Source: Megascapheus bottae (taxonomy: Eukaryota > Chordata > Mammalia > Rodentia > Geomyidae). From it: a stretch of DNA of 64,000 nucleotides. The stretch is taken from NCBI GenBank assembly GCA_024803745.1, contig JANJXV010001782.1, positions 1-64,000 of the forward strand, given 5' to 3'. Shown piece by piece: positions 39,650 to 53,700 of this stretch; position 1 is the stretch's first letter, and every line of letters starts with the position of its first letter. The translations under genes were made by a program, and so were the position numbers. Under the pieces are notes generated by a model. The model did not search any database. It was given only the letters and a program-made list of their open reading frames with translations, and had not been told where the DNA came from.

Positions 39650-42600
39650 TGTGTGAAGTCAGAGCATCGAGGTGTGTGAATTCACAGAATGGAGGTGTGT
39701 GAAGTCACAGAATGGAGGTGGGTGCACTCACAATGGAGGTGAGTGATGTCACAGAATGGAGGTGTGTGAAGTCATAGAATGGAAGTGTGTGAAGTCATAG
39801 AATGGAGGTGTGTGATGTCAGAATGGAGGTGTGTTAAGTCACAGAATGGAGGTGTGTGACATCATCAATTTTGGTGTGTGAAGTCATACTATGTTGGTGT
39901 GAAGTCATAGAATAGAGGTGTGTGAAGTCATAGAATGGAGGTGTGTGAAGTCACAGAAGTCAGGTGTGTCAAGTCACAGAATAGAGTTGTGTGAGGTCAC
40001 AATGGAGGTGTGTGAATTTATAGAATGGAGGTGTGTGAAGTCAAGGAATGGATGTGTGTGAAGTCATAGAATGGAGGTGTGTGAAATCACAGAATGGAGG
40101 TGTGTGTAGTAACAGAGTGGAGGTGTGTAAAGTCACAGAGTGGAGGTTTGTGAAGTCACAGAATGGAGGTGTGTGAAGTCATAGAATGGAAGTGTGTGAA
40201 GTCATAGAATGGAGGTGTGTGATGTCAGAATGGAGGTGTGTTAAGTCACAGAATGGAGGTGTGTGATGTCATCAATTTTGGTGTGTGAAGTCATAGTATG
40301 TTGGTGTGAAGTCATAGAATGGAGGTGTGTGAAGTCATTGAATGGAGGTGTGTTAAGTCACAGAAGTCAGGTGTGTGAAGTCATAGAATGGAGGTGTGTG
40401 AAATCACAGAATGGAGGTGTGTGTAGTCACAGAGTGGAGGTGTGTAAAGTCACAGAGTGGAGGTTTGTGAAGTCTCAGAATGGAGGTGTGTGAAGTCATA
40501 GAATGGAGGTGTTTGAAGTCATAGAATGTTGGTTTTTGAAGTCACAGAATGCAGGTGTGTGAAGTCATAGAATGGAGGTGTGTGAAGTCAGATTGGAGGG
40601 GTGTGAAGTAACAGAATGGAGGTGTGTCAACTCAGAAAGGAGGTGTGTGAAGTCATAGAATGGAGGTGTTTGAAGTCATAGAATGGAGGTGTGTGAAATC
40701 ATAGAATGGAGGTGTGTGAAGTCACAGAAATGGGGTGTTTGAAGTCAAATGGAAGTCTGTGAAGGCAAAAGGGAGGTGTGTGAAGTCATAGAATGGAGGT
40801 GTGTGAAGTCATAGAATGGAGGTGTGTGAAGTCACAGAATGGAGGTGTGTGAAGTCACAGAATGGAGGTGTGTGAAGTCAGATTGGAGGTATGTGAAGTC
40901 ACAGAATGGAGGTGTGTCAACTCAGAAATGAGGTATGTGAAGTCATAGAATGGAGGTGTGTGAAGTCACAGAATTGAGGTGTGTGAAGTCAGAATGGATT
41001 TGTGTGAATTCAGAATGGAGGTGTGTGAAGTCACAGAATGGAGGTTTGTGAAGTCACAATGCAGGTGTGTGAACTGATAGAAGGTAGGTGTGTGAAGTCA
41101 CAATGTAGGTGTGTGAAGTGATAGAATGGAGGTGTGTGAAGTCATAGAATGGAGGTGTGTGAAGTCATAGAATGGAGGTGTTTGAAGTCATAGAATGTTG
41201 GTTTTTGAAGTCAGAGAATGCAGGTGTGTGAAGTCATAGAATGGAGGTGTGTGAAGTCAGATTGGAGGGGTGTGAAGTAACAGAATGGAGGTGTGTCAAC
41301 TCAGAAAGAAGGTGTGTGAAGTCATAGAATGGAGGTGTTTGAAGTCATAGAATGGGGGTATGTGAAATCATAGAATGGAGGTGTGTGAAGTCACAGAAAT
41401 GAGGTGTTTGAAGTCAAATGGAAGTCTGTGAAGGCAGAATGGAGGTGTGTGAAGTCATAGAATGGAGGTGTGTGAAGTCATAGAATGGGGTGTGTGAATT
41501 AACAGAATGGAGGTGTGTGAAGTCACAGAATGTAGGTGTGTGAACTCAGATTTAAGGTGTGTGAAGGCACAGAATGGAGGGGAGTGAAGTCAAAGAATGG
41601 AGGTATGTGAAGTCACAGAATGGAGGGGTGTGAATTCAGAATAGAGGTTTGCGAAGTCATAGAATGGAGGTGTGTGAAGTCAGAATGGAGCTGTGTGAAC
41701 TCATAGAATGGAGGTGTGTGAAGTCACAATGGAGATGTGCGTAGTCATAGAATGGTGGTCTTTGAAGTCACAGAATGGAGGTGTGTGAAGTCATAGAATG
41801 GAGGTGTGTGAAGTCAGATTGGAGGTATGTGAAGTCACAGAATGGAGGTGTGTCAACTCAGAAATGAGGTATGTGAATTCATACAATGGAGGTGTGTGAA
41901 GTCACAGAATTGACGTGTGTGAAGTCAGAATGGAGGTGTGTGATTTCAGAATGGAGGTGTGTGAAGTCAGAGAATGGATGTTTGTGAAGTCACAATGCAG
42001 GTGTGTGAACTGATAGAACGTAGGTGTGTGAAGTCACAATGTAGGTGTGTGAAGTGATAGAATGGAGGTGTGTGAAGTTATAGAATGGAGGTGTGTGAAG
42101 TCACAAAATGGAGATGTGTGAAGTCATATAATGAAGGATTGTGAAGTCACAGAATGGAGGTGTGTGAACTCAGAATGGAGGTGTGTGAAGTCATAGAATG
42201 GAGGTGTGTGAAATTATAGAATTTAGATGTGTGAAGTCACAGAATGGAGGTGTGTGAAATCGTAGAGTGGAGGTATGTGAAGTCAGAGAATCAAGGTGTG
42301 TGAAGTCAATGAATGGAGGTGTGTGAAGTCACAGAATGGATGTGTGTGAACTCACAATGGAGGTGAGTGAAGTCACAGAATGGAGGTGTGTGAAGTCAAA
42401 GAATGGAAGTGCGTGAAGTCATAGAATGTAGGTGTGTGATGTCAGAATGGAGGTGTGTGAAGTCACAGAATGGAGGTGTGTGACGTCATAAATGTTGGTG
42501 TGTGAAGTCATAGAATGGAGGTGTGAAGCCATAGAATGGAGGTGTGAAGTCTTAGAATGGAGGTGTGTGAAGTCACAGAAGGCAGGTGTGTGAAGTCACA

Positions 42601-44289
42601 GAATAGAGTTGTGTGAAGTCATAATGGAGGTGTGGGAATTCATAGAATGGAGGTGTGTGAAGTCAAAGAATGGAGGTGTGTGAAATCACAGAATGGAAGT
42701 GTATGTAGTCACAGAGTGGAGGTGTGTAAAGTCACAGAACGGAGGTGTGTGAAGTCTCAGAATGGAGGTGTGTGAAGTCATAGAATGGAGGTGTTTGAAG
42801 TCATAGAATGTTGGTTTTTGAAGTCAGAGAATTTAGGTGTGTGAAGTCATAGAATGGAGGTGTGTGAGGTCAGATTGGAGGTGTGTGAAGTCACAGAATG
42901 GATGTGTGTCAACTACGAAAGGAGGTGTGTGAAGTCATAGAATGGAGGTGTGTGAAGTCATAGAATGGAGGTGTGTGAAATCATAAAATGGAGGTGTGTG
43001 AAGTAACAGAAATGAGGTGTTTGAAGTCAAAATGGAAGTATGTGAAGTCAGAATGGAGGTGTGTGAAGTCATAGAATGGAAGTGTGTGAAGTCATAGAAT
43101 GGAGGTGTGTGAAGTCACAAAAAGGAGGTGTGTGAACTCATAGAATGGAGGAGTGTGAAGTCATAGAATGGAGGTGTGTGAAGTCACAGATGGAGGTGTG
43201 TGAAGTCATAGAATGGAGGTGTGTGAAGTCACAGAAGGGAGGTGTGTGAAGTCACAGAATGGAGGTGTGTGAACCCGGAATGGAGATGAGTGAATTCACA
43301 GAAGGGAGGTTTGTGAAGTCATAGAATAGATTGTGTGTGAAATCACAGAATGGAGGTGTGTGAAGTCACAGAATGGATGTGTGTAAAGTCACAGAGTGGA
43401 TGTGTGTGAAGTCACAGAATGGAGGTTTGTGAAGTCATAGAATGGAGGTGTGTGAAGTCACAGAATGCAGGTGTGTGAAGTCAGAACAGAGGTGTGCCAA
43501 GTCATAGAATGGAGGAGTGTGAAGTGAAAATGGAGCTGTGTGAAGTCATAGAATTGAAGTGTGTGAAGTCAGAATCGAGGTGTGTGAACTCATAGAATGG
43601 AGGTATATGAAGTCACAATGGAGGTGTGTGAAGTCACAGAATGGATGTGTGTGAACTTAGAAAAGAGGTGTGTAAAGTCATAGAATGGATGTCTGTGAAG
43701 TCATAGAATGGAGGTGTGTGAAATCATAGAATGGAGGTGTGTGAAGTCACAGAATTGATGTGTGTGAAGTCAGAATGGAGGTGTGTGAAGTCAGAATGGA
43801 GGTGTGTGAAGTCAGATAATGGAGGTGTGTGAAGTCACAATGCAGGTGTGTGAACTCATAGAATGGAAGTGTGTGAAGTAACAATGGAGGTTTCTGAAGT
43901 CATAGATTGGAGGTGTGTGAAGTCATAGAATGGAGGTGTGTGAAGTCACAGAATGGAGGTGTGTGATGTCATAGAATGGAGGTGTGTGAAGTCACAGAAT
44001 GGAGGTGTGTGAAGGCGTAGAATGGAGGTGTGTGAAGTCATAGAATGGAGGTGTGTGAAGTCACAGAATAGAGGTTTGTGAAGTCACAGTATGGAGGTGT
44101 GTGAACTCAGATTTGAGGTGTGTGAAGTCACAGAATGGAGGTGTGTGAAGTCATAAAATTAGGTGTGTGAAGTCACAGAATGGAGGTGTGTGAAGACACA
44201 GAATGGAGGTGTGTGAACTCAGAGTGGAGGTATGTGAAGTCACAGAATGGAGGTGTGTGAAGTCATAGAATGGAAGTGTGTGAAGTCAT
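39650..44289. repeat. Founder-like block for the 3.6-4.0-kb HORs
   Basis: Its first part matches 45,017-47,540 at a shift of 5,367 (AGAGCATCGA at 39,661 and 45,028), falling to 5,234 after ~40,740, where the downstream copy lacks about six monomers (GGGGGTATG at 41,354 and 46,588). Its second part, ~42,040-44,300, matches ~50,900-53,170 at 8,867 bp (AAAATGGAG at 42,105 and 50,972; CCCGG at 43,274 and 52,141). It therefore contains, in one stretch, parts that later appear in both the 3,633-bp and the 3,998-bp repeats. Confidence 0.82.
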
Positions 44290-47200
44290 AGAATGGAGGT
44301 GTGTGAAGTCATAGAATGGAGGTGTGTGAAGTCATAGAATGGAGGTGTTTGAAGTCATAGAATGTTGGTTTTTGAAGTCACAGAATGCAGGTGTGTGAAT
44401 TCATAGAATAGAGGTGTGTGAAGTTAGATTGGAGGGGTGTGAAGTAATAGAATGGAGGTGTGTCAACTCAGAAAGGAGGTGTGTGAAGTCATAGAATGGA
44501 GGTGTTTGAAGTCATAGAATGGAGGTATGTGAAATCATAGAATGGAGGTGTGTGAAGTCACAGAAATGAGGTGTTTGAAGTCAAATGGAAGTCTGTGAAG
44601 GCAGAATGGAGGTGTGTGAAGTCATAGAATGGAGGTGTGTGAAGTCATAGAAAGGAGGTGTGTGAATTAACAGAATGGAGGTGTGTGAAGTCACAGAATG
44701 TAGGTGTGTGAACTCAGATTTAAGGTGTGTGAAGGCACAGAATGGAGGGGAGTGAAGTCAAAGAATGGAGGTATGTGAAGTCACAGAATGGAGGGGTGTG
44801 AATTCAGAATAGAGGTTTGCGAAGTCATAGAATGGAGGTGTGTGAAGTCAGAATGGAGCTGTGTGAACTCATAGAATGGAGGTTTGTGAAGTCACAATGG
44901 AGATGTGCGTAGTCATAGAATGGTGGTCTTTGAAGTCACAGAATGGAGGTGTGTGAAGTCATAGAATGGAGGTGTGTGAAGTCAGATTAGAGGTATGTGA
45001 AGTCACAGAATGGAGGTGTGTGAAGTCAGAGCATCGAGGTGTGTGAATTCACAGAATGGAGGTGTGTGAAGTCACAGAATGGAGGTGGGTGAACTCACAA
45101 TGGAGGTGAGTGATGTCACAGAATGGAGGTGTGTGAAGTCATAGAATGGAAGTGTGTGAAGTCATAGAATGGAGGTGTGTGATGTCAGAATGGAGGTGTG
45201 TTAAGTCACAGAATGGAGGTGTGTGACATCATCAATTTTGGTGTGTGAAGTCATACTATGTTGGTGTGAAGTCATAGAATAGAGGTGTGTGAAGTCATAG
45301 AATGGAGGTGTGTGAAGTCACAGAAGTCAGGTGTGTCAAGTCACAGAATAGAGTTGTGTGAGGTCACAATGGAGGTGTGTGAATTTATAGAATGGAGGTG
45401 TGTGAAGTCAAGGAATGGATGTGTGTGAAGTCATAGAATGGAGGTGTGTGAAATCACAGAATGGAGGTGTGTGTAGTCACAGAGTGGAGGTGTGTAAAGT
45501 CACAGAGTGGAGGTTTGTGAAGTCACAGAATGGAGGTGTGTGAAGTCATAGAATGGAAGTGTGTGAAGTCATAGAATGGAGGTGTGTGATGTCAGAATGG
45601 AGGTGTGTTAAGTCACAGAATGGAGGTGTGTGATGTCATCAATTTTGGTGTGTGAAGTCATAGTATGTTGGTGTGAAGTCATAGAATGGAGGTGTGTGAA
45701 GTCATTGAATGGAGGTGTGTTAAGTCACAGAAGTCAGGTGTGTGAAGTCATAGAATGGAGGTGTGTGAAATCACAGAATGGAGGTGTGTGTAGTCACAGA
45801 GTGGAGGTGTGTAAAGTCACAGAGTGGAGGTTTGTGAAGTCTCAGAATGGAGGTGTGTGAAGTCATAGAATGGAGGTGTTTGAAGTCATAGAATGTTGGT
45901 TTTTGAAGTCACAGAATGCAGGTGTGTGAAGTCATAGAATGGAGGTGTGTGAAGTCAGATTGGAGGGGTGTGAAGTAACAGAATGGAGGTGTGTCAACTC
46001 AGAAAGGAGGTGTGTGAAGTCATAGAATGGAGGTGTTTGAAGTCATAGAATGGAGGTGTGTGAAATCATAGAATGGAGGTGTGTGAAGTCACAGAATGGA
46101 GGTGTGTGAAGTCAGATTGGAGGTATGTGAAGTCACAGAATGGAGGTGTGTCAACTCAGAAATGAGGTATGTGAAGTCATAGAATGGAGGTGTGTGAAGT
46201 CACAGAATTGAGGTGTGTGAAGTCAGAATGGATTTGTGTGAATTCAGAATGGAGGTGTGTGAAGTCACAGAATGGAGGTTTGTGAAGTCACAATGCAGGT
46301 GTGTGAACTGATAGAAGGTAGGTGTGTGAAGTCACAATGTAGGTGTGTGAAGTGATAGAATGGAGGTGTGTGAAGTCATAGAATGGAGGTGTGTGAAGTC
46401 ATAGAATGGAGGTGTTTGAAGTCATAGAATGTTGGTTTTTGAAGTCACAGAATGCAGGTGTGTGAAGTCATAGAATGGAGGTGTGTGAAGTCAGATTGGA
46501 GGGGTGTGAAGTAACAGAATGGAGGTGTGTCAACTCAGAAAGAAGGTGTGTGAAGTCATAGAATGGAGGTGTTTGAAGTCATAGAATGGGGGTATGTGAA
46601 ATCATAGAATGGAGGTGTGTGAAGTCACAGAAATGAGGTGTTTGAAGTCAAATGGAAGTCTGTGAAGGCAGAATGGAGGTGTGTGAAGTCATAGAATGGA
46701 GGTGTGTGAAGTCATAGAATGGGGTGTGTGAATTAACAGAATGGAGGTGTGTGAAGTCACAGAATGTAGGTGTGTGAACTCAGATTTAAGGTGTGTGAAG
46801 GCACAGAATGGAGGGGAGTGAAGTCAAAGAATGGAGGTATGTGAAGTCACAGAATGGAGGGGTGTGAATTCAGAATAGAGGTTTGCGAAGTCATAGAATG
46901 GAGGTGTGTGAAGTCAGAATGGAGCTGTGTGAACTCATAGAATGGAGGTGTGTGAAGTCACAATGGAGATGTGCGTAGTCATAGAATGGTGGTCTTTGAA
47001 GTCACAGAATGGAGGTGTGTGAAGTCATAGAATGGAGGTGTGTGAAGTCAGATTGGAGGTATGTGAAGTCACAGAATGGAGGTGTGTCAACTCAGAAATG
47101 AGGTATGTGAATTCATACAATGGAGGTGTGTGAAGTCACAGAATTGACGTGTGTGAAGTCAGAATGGAGGTGTGTGATTTCAGAATGGAGGTGTGTGAAG

Positions 47201-47922
47201 TCAGAGAATGGATGTTTGTGAAGTCACAATGCAGGTGTGTGAACTGATAGAACGTAGGTGTGTGAAGTCACAATGTAGGTGTGTGAAGTGATAGAATGGA
47301 GGTGTGTGAAGTTATAGAATGGAGGTGTGTGAAGTCACAAAATGGAGATGTGTGAAGTCATATAATGAAGGATTGTGAAGTCACAGAATGGAGGTGTGTG
47401 AACTCAGAATGGAGGTGTGTGAAGTCACAGAATGGAGGTGTGTGAAATTATAGAATTTAGATGTGTGAAGTCACAGAATGGAGGTGTGTGAAATCGTAGA
47501 GTGGAGGTATGTGAAGTCAGAGAATCAAGGTGTGTGAAGTCACAGAATGGAGGTGTGTAAAGTCACAGAGTGGAGGTGTGTGAAGGCACAGAATGGAGAG
47601 GAGTGAAGTCAAAGAATGGAGGTATGTGAAGTGACAGAATGGAGGTGTGTGAAGTCACAGAATGGAGGTGTGTGAAGTCAGATTGGAGGTATGTGAAGTC
47701 ACAGAATGGAGGTGTGTCAACTCAGAAATGAGGTATGTGAAGTCATAGAATGGAGGTGTGTGAAGTCACAGAATTGAGGTGTGTGAAGTCAGAATAGAGG
47801 TGTGTGAATTCAGAATGGAGGTGTGTGAAGTCACAGAATGGAGGTTTGTGAAGTCACAATGCAGGTGTGTGAACTGATAGAAGGTAGGTGTGTGAAGTCA
47901 CAATGTAGGTGTGTGAAGTGAT
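44290..47922. repeat. 3,633-bp HOR, copy 1
   Basis: About 160 monomers repeated at 3,633 bp: AGAGCATCGA at 45,028 and 48,661, and GGGGGTATG at 46,588 and 50,221. Identity with the downstream copy is very high up to ~47,540, where this copy switches to the CACAGAGTGG and AGAGGAGTGAAG series that elsewhere marks the 3,998-bp unit (AGAGGAGTGA at 47,597 and 53,661). Confidence 0.83.
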
Positions 47923-49702
47923 AGAATGGAGGTGTGTGAAGTCATAGAATGGAGGTGTGTGAAGTCATAGAATGGAGGTGTTTGAAGTCATAGAATGTTG
48001 GTTTTTGAAGTCACAGAATGCAGGTGTGTGAATTCATAGAATAGAGGTGTGTGAAGTCAGATTGGAGGGGTGTGAAGTAATAGAATGGAGGTGTGTCAAC
48101 TCAGAAAGGAGGTGTGTGAAGTCATAGAATGGAGGTGTTTGAAGTCATAGAATGGAGGTATGTGAAATCATAGAATGGAGGTGTGTGAAGTCACAGAAAT
48201 GAGGTGTTTGAAGTCAAATGGAAGTCTGTGAAGGCAGAATGGAGGTGTGTGAAGTCATAGAATGGAGGTGTGTGAAGTCATAGAATGGAGGTGTGTGAAT
48301 TAACAGAATGGAGGTGTGTGAAGTCACAGAATGTAGGTGTGTGAACTCAGATTTAAGGTGTGTGAAGGCACAGAATGGAGGGGAGTGAAGTCAAAGAATG
48401 GAGGTATGTGAAGTCACAGAATGGAGGGGTGTGAATTCAGAATAGAGGTTTGCGAAGTCATAGAATGGAGGTGTGTGAAGTCAGAATGGAGCTGTGTGAA
48501 CTCATAGAATGGAGGTTTGTGAAGTCACAATGGAGATGTGCGTAGTCATAGAATGGTGGTCTTTGAAGTCACAGAATGGAGGTGTTTGAAGTCATAGAAT
48601 GGAGGTGTGTGAAGTCAGATTAGAGGTATGTGAAGTCACAGAATGGAGGTGTGTGAAGTCAGAGCATCGAGGTGTGTGAATTCACAGAATGGAGGTGTGT
48701 GAAGTCACAGAATGGAGGTGGGTGAACTCACAATGGAGGTGAGTGATGTCACAGAATGGAGGTGTGTGAAGTCATAGAATGGAAGTGTGTGAAGTCATAG
48801 AATGGAGGTGTGTGATGTCAGAATGGAGGTGTGTTAAGTCACAGAATGGAGGTGTGTGACATCATCAATTTTGGTGTGTGAAGTCATACTATGTTGGTGT
48901 GAAGTCATAGAATAGAGGTGTGTGAAGTCATAGAATGGAGGTGTGTGAAGTCACAGAAGTCAGGTGTGTCAAGTCACAGAATAGAGTTGTGTGAGGTCAC
49001 AATGGAGGTGTGTGAATTTATAGAATGGAGGTGTGTGAAGTCAAGGAATGGATGTGTGTGAAGTCATAGAATGGAGGTGTGTGAAATCACAGAATGGAGG
49101 TGTGTGTAGTCACAGAGTGGAGGTGTGTAAAGTCACAGAGTGGAGGTTTGTGAAGTCACAGAATGGAGGTGTGTGAAGTCATAGAATGGAAGTGTGTGAA
49201 GTCATAGAATGGAGGTGTGTGATGTCAGAATGGAGGTGTGTTAAGTCACAGAATGGAGGTGTGTGATGTCATCAATTTTGGTGTGTGAAGTCATAGTATG
49301 TTGGTGTGAAGTCATAGAATGGAGGTGTGTGAAGTCATTGAATGGAGGTGTGTTAAGTCACAGAAGTCAGGTGTGTGAAGTCATAGAATGGAGGTGTGTG
49401 AAATCACAGAATGGAGGTGTGTGTAGTCACAGAGTGGAGGTGTGTAAAGTCACAGAGTGGAGGTTTGTGAAGTCTCAGAATGGAGGTGTGTGAAGTCATA
49501 GAATGGAGGTGTTTGAAGTCATAGAATGTTGGTTTTTGAAGTCACAGAATGCAGGTGTGTGAAGTCATAGAATGGAGGTGTGTGAAGTCAGATTGGAGGG
49601 GTGTGAAGTAACAGAATGGAGGTGTGTCAACTCAGAAAGGAGGTGTGTGAAGTCATAGAATGGAGGTGTTTGAAGTCATGGAATGGAGGTGTGTGAAATC
49701 AT
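47923..49702. repeat. 3,633-bp HOR, copy 2 (5' part)
   Basis: Continues the 3,633-bp periodicity from 44,290, matching 44,290-46,070. The match goes on to about 51,173, but from ~49,703 the sequence is also in phase with the 3,998-bp HOR, so the two families overlap there. An open stretch of 76 codons at 45,630-45,860 is repeated unchanged at 49,263-49,493 and also occurs at 40,263-40,493. It is repeat-derived. Confidence 0.8.
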
Positions 49703-52700
49703 AGAATGGAGGTGTGTGAAGTCACAGAATGGAGGTGTGTGAAGTCAGATTGGAGGTATGTGAAGTCACAGAATGGAGGTGTGTCAACTCAGAAATGAGG
49801 TATGTGAAGTCATAGAATGGAGGTGTGTGAAGTCACAGAATTGAGGTGTGTGAAGTCAGAATGGATTTGTGTGAATTCAGAATGGAGGTGTGTGAAGTCA
49901 CAGAATGGAGGTTTGTGAAGTCACAATGCAGGTGTGTGAACTGATAGAAGGTAGGTGTGTGAAGTCACAATGTAGGTGTGTGAAGTGATAGAATGGAGGT
50001 GTGTGAAGTCATAGAATGGAGGTGTGTGAAGTCATAGAATGGAGGTGTTTGAAGTCATAGAATGTTGGTTTTTGAAGTCACAGAATGCAGGTGTGTGAAG
50101 TCATAGAATGGAGGTGTGTGAAGTCAGATTGGAGGGGTGTGAAGTAACAGAATGGAGGTGTGTCAACTCAGAAAGAAGGTGTGTGAAGTCATAGAATGGA
50201 GGTGTTTGAAGTCATAGAATGGGGGTATGTGAAATCATAGAATGGAGGTGTGTGAAGTCACAGAAATGAGGTGTTTGAAGTCAAATGGAAGTCTGTGAAG
50301 GCAGAATGGAGGTGTGTGAAGTCATAGAATGGAGGTGTGTGAAGTCATAGAATGGGGTGTGTGAATTAACAGAATGGAGGTGTGTGAAGTCACAGAATGT
50401 AGGTGTGTGAACTCAGATTTAAGGTGTGTGAAGGCACAGAATGGAGGGGAGTGAAGTCAAAGAATGGAGGTATGTGAAGTCACAGAATGGAGGGGTGTGA
50501 ATTCAGAATAGAGGTTTGCGAAGTCATAGAATGGAGGTGTGTGAAGTCAGAATGGAGCTGTGTGAACTCATAGAATGGAGGTGTGTGAAGTCACAATGGA
50601 GATGTGCGTAGTCATAGAATGGTGGTCTTTGAAGTCACAGAATGGAGGTGTGTGAAGTCATAGAATGGAGGTGTGTGAAGTCAGATTGGAGGTATGTGAA
50701 GTCACAGAATGGAGGTGTGTCAACTCAGAAATGAGGTATGTGAATTCATACAATGGAGGTGTGTGAAGTCACAGAATTGACGTGTGTGAAGTCAGAATGG
50801 AGGTGTGTGATTTCAGAATGGAGGTGTGTGAAGTCAGAGAATGGATGTTTGTGAAGTCACAATGCAGGTGTGTGAACTGATAGAACGTAGGTGTGTGAAG
50901 TCACAATGTAGGTGTGTGAAGTGATAGAATGGAGGTGTGTGAAGTTATAGAATGGAGGTGTGTGAAGTCACAAAATGGAGATGTGTGAAGTCATATAATG
51001 AAGGATTGTGAAGTCACAGAATGGAGGTGTGTGAACTCAGAATGGAGGTGTGTGAAGTCACAGAATGGAGGTGTGTGAAATTATAGAATTTAGATGTGTG
51101 AAGTCACAGAATGGAGGTGTGTGAAATCGTAGAGTGGAGGTATGTGAAGTCAGAGAATCAAGGTGTGTGAAGTCAATGAATGGAGGTGTGTGAAGTCACA
51201 GAATGGATGTGTGTGAACTCACAATGGAGGTGAGTGAAGTCACAGAATGGAGGTGTGTGAAGTCAAAGAATGGAAGTGCGTGAAGTCATAGAATGTAGGT
51301 GTGTGATGTCAGAATGGAGGTGTGTGAAGTCACAGAATGGAGGTGTGTGACGTCATAAATGTTGGTGTGTGAAGTCATAGAATGGAGGTGTGAAGCCATA
51401 GAATGGAGGTGTGAAGTCTTAGAATGGAGGTGTGTGAAGTCACAGAAGGCAGGTGTGTGAAGTCACAGAATAGAGTTGTGTGAAGTCATAATGGAGGTGT
51501 GGGAATTCATAGAATGGAGGTGTGTGAAGTCAAAGAATGGAGGTGTGTGAAATCACAGAATGGAAGTGTATGTAGTCACAGAGTGGAGGTGTGTAAAGTC
51601 ACAGAACGGAGGTGTGTGAAGTCTCAGAATGGAGCTGTGTGAAGTCATAGAATGGAGGTGTTTGAAGTCATAGAATGTTGGTTTTTGAAGTCAGAGAATT
51701 TAGGTGTGTGAAGTCATAGAATGGAGGTGTGTGAGGTCAGATTGGAGGTGTGTGAAGTCACAGAATGGATGTGTGTCAACTACGAAAGGAGGTGTGTGAA
51801 GTCATAGAATGGAGGTGTGTGAAGTCATAGAATGGAGGTGTGTGAAATCATAGAATGGAGGTGTGTGAAGTAACAGAAATGAGGTGTTTGAAGTCAAAAT
51901 GGAAGTATGTGAAGTCAGAATGGAGGTGTGTGAAGTCATAGAATGGAAGTGTGTGAAGTCATAGAATGGAGGTGTGTGAAGTCACAAAAAGGAGGTGTGT
52001 GAACTCATAGAATGGAGGAGTGTGAAGTCATAGAATGGAGGTGTGTGAAGTCACAGATGGAGGTGTGTGAAGTCATAGAATGGAGGTGTGTGAAGTCACA
52101 GAAGGGAGGTGTGTGAAGTCACAGAATGGAGGTGTGTGAACCCGGAATGGAGATGAGTGAATTCACAGAAGGGAGGTTTGTGAAGTCATAGAATGGATTG
52201 TGTGTGAAATCACAGAATGGAGGTGTGTGAAGTCACAGAATGGATGTGTGTAAAGTCACAGAGTGGATGTGTGTGAAGTCACAGAATGGAGGTTTGTGAA
52301 GTCATATTATGGAGGTGTGTGAAGTCACAGAATGCAGGTGTGTGAAGTCAGAACAGAGGTGTGCCAAGTCATAGAATGGAGGAGTGTGAAGTGAAAATGG
52401 AGCTGTGTGAAGTCATAGAATTGAAGTGTGTGAAGTCAGAATCGAGGTGTGTGAACTCATAGAATGGAGGTATATGAAGTCACAATGGAGGTGTGTGAAG
52501 TCACAGAATGGATGTGTGTGAACTTAGAAAAGAGGTGTGTAAAGTCATAGAATGGATGTCTGTGAAGTCATAGAATGGAGGTGTGTGAAATCATAGAATG
52601 GAGGTGTGTGAAGTCACAGAATTGATGTGTGTGAAGTCAGAATGGAGGTGTGTGAAGTCAGAATGGAGGTGTGTGAAGTCAGATAATGGAGGTGTGTGAA

Positions 52701-53700
52701 GTCACAATGCAGGTGTGTGAACTCATAGAATGGAAGTGTGTGAAGTAACAATGTAGGTTTCTGAAGTCATAGATTGGAGGTGTGTGAAGTCATAGAATGG
52801 AGGTGTGTGAAGTCACAGAATGGAGGTGTGTGATGTCATAGAATGGAGGTGTGTGAAGTCACAGAATGGAGGTGTGTGAAGGCGTAGAATGGAGGTGTGT
52901 GAAGTCATAGAATGGAGGTGTGTGAAGTCACAGAATAGAGGTTTGTGAAGTCACAGTATGGAGGTGTGTGAACTCAGATTTGAGGTGTGTGAAGTCACAG
53001 AATGGAGGTGTGTGAAGTCATAAAAGTAGGTGTGTGAAGTCACAGAATGGAGGTGTGTGAAGACACAGAATGGAGGTGTGTGAACTCAGAGTGGAGGTAT
53101 GTGAAGTCACAGAATGGAGGTGTGTGAAGTCATAGAATGGAAGTGTGTGAAGTCATAGAATGGAGGTGTGTGAAGTCAGAATCGAGGTGTGTGAAGTCAC
53201 AGAATGGAGGTGTGTGAACCCAGAATGGATGTGTGTGAAGTCACAGAATGGAGGTTTGTGAAGTCATAGAATGGAGGTGTGTGAAGTCATAGAATGGATG
53301 TTGCTGAAGTAAGAATTAAGGTGTGTGAAGTCATAGAATGGAGGTGTCTGAAGTCATAGAATGGATGTTGCTGAAGTAGAATGAAGGTGTGTGAACTCAT
53401 AGAATGGAGGTGTGTGAACTCATAGAATGAAGGTGTGTGAATTCATGGAACGGAGGTGTGTGAAGTCAAAAAATGGAGGTGTATGATGTCAAACAATGGA
53501 AGTGTGTGAAGTCATAGAATGGAGGTGTGTGAAGACTTAGAATGGAGGTGTGTGAAGTCATAGAATGGAGGTGTGTGAAGTCACAGAAGGGAGGTGTGTG
53601 AAGTCACAGAATGGAGGTGTGTAAAGTCAGAGAGTGGAGGTGTGTGAAGGCACAGAATGGAGAGGAGTGAAGTCAAAGAATGGAGGTATGTGAAGTGACA
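49703..53700. repeat. 3,998-bp HOR, copy 1
   Basis: First copy of a unit of about 176 monomers. Markers recur exactly 3,998 bp apart: GAAGTCAGATTGG at 49,741 and 53,739, AAAATGGAG at 50,972 and 54,970, the CRE octamer at 51,348 and 55,346, and CCCGG at 52,141 and 56,139. This copy differs from the later ones more than they differ among themselves. Examples are GAAGTCATAGAATGG near 50,098 where later copies read GAATTCATAGAATAG, and TTTAGG near 51,700 where they read TGGAGG. Confidence 0.88.

Noticed and set aside
40263..40493. 76-codon frame identical at 45,630 and 49,263, as a conserved gene family
   Set aside because: The surrounding kilobases are equally conserved; the identity reflects the 5,367- and 3,633-bp duplications.
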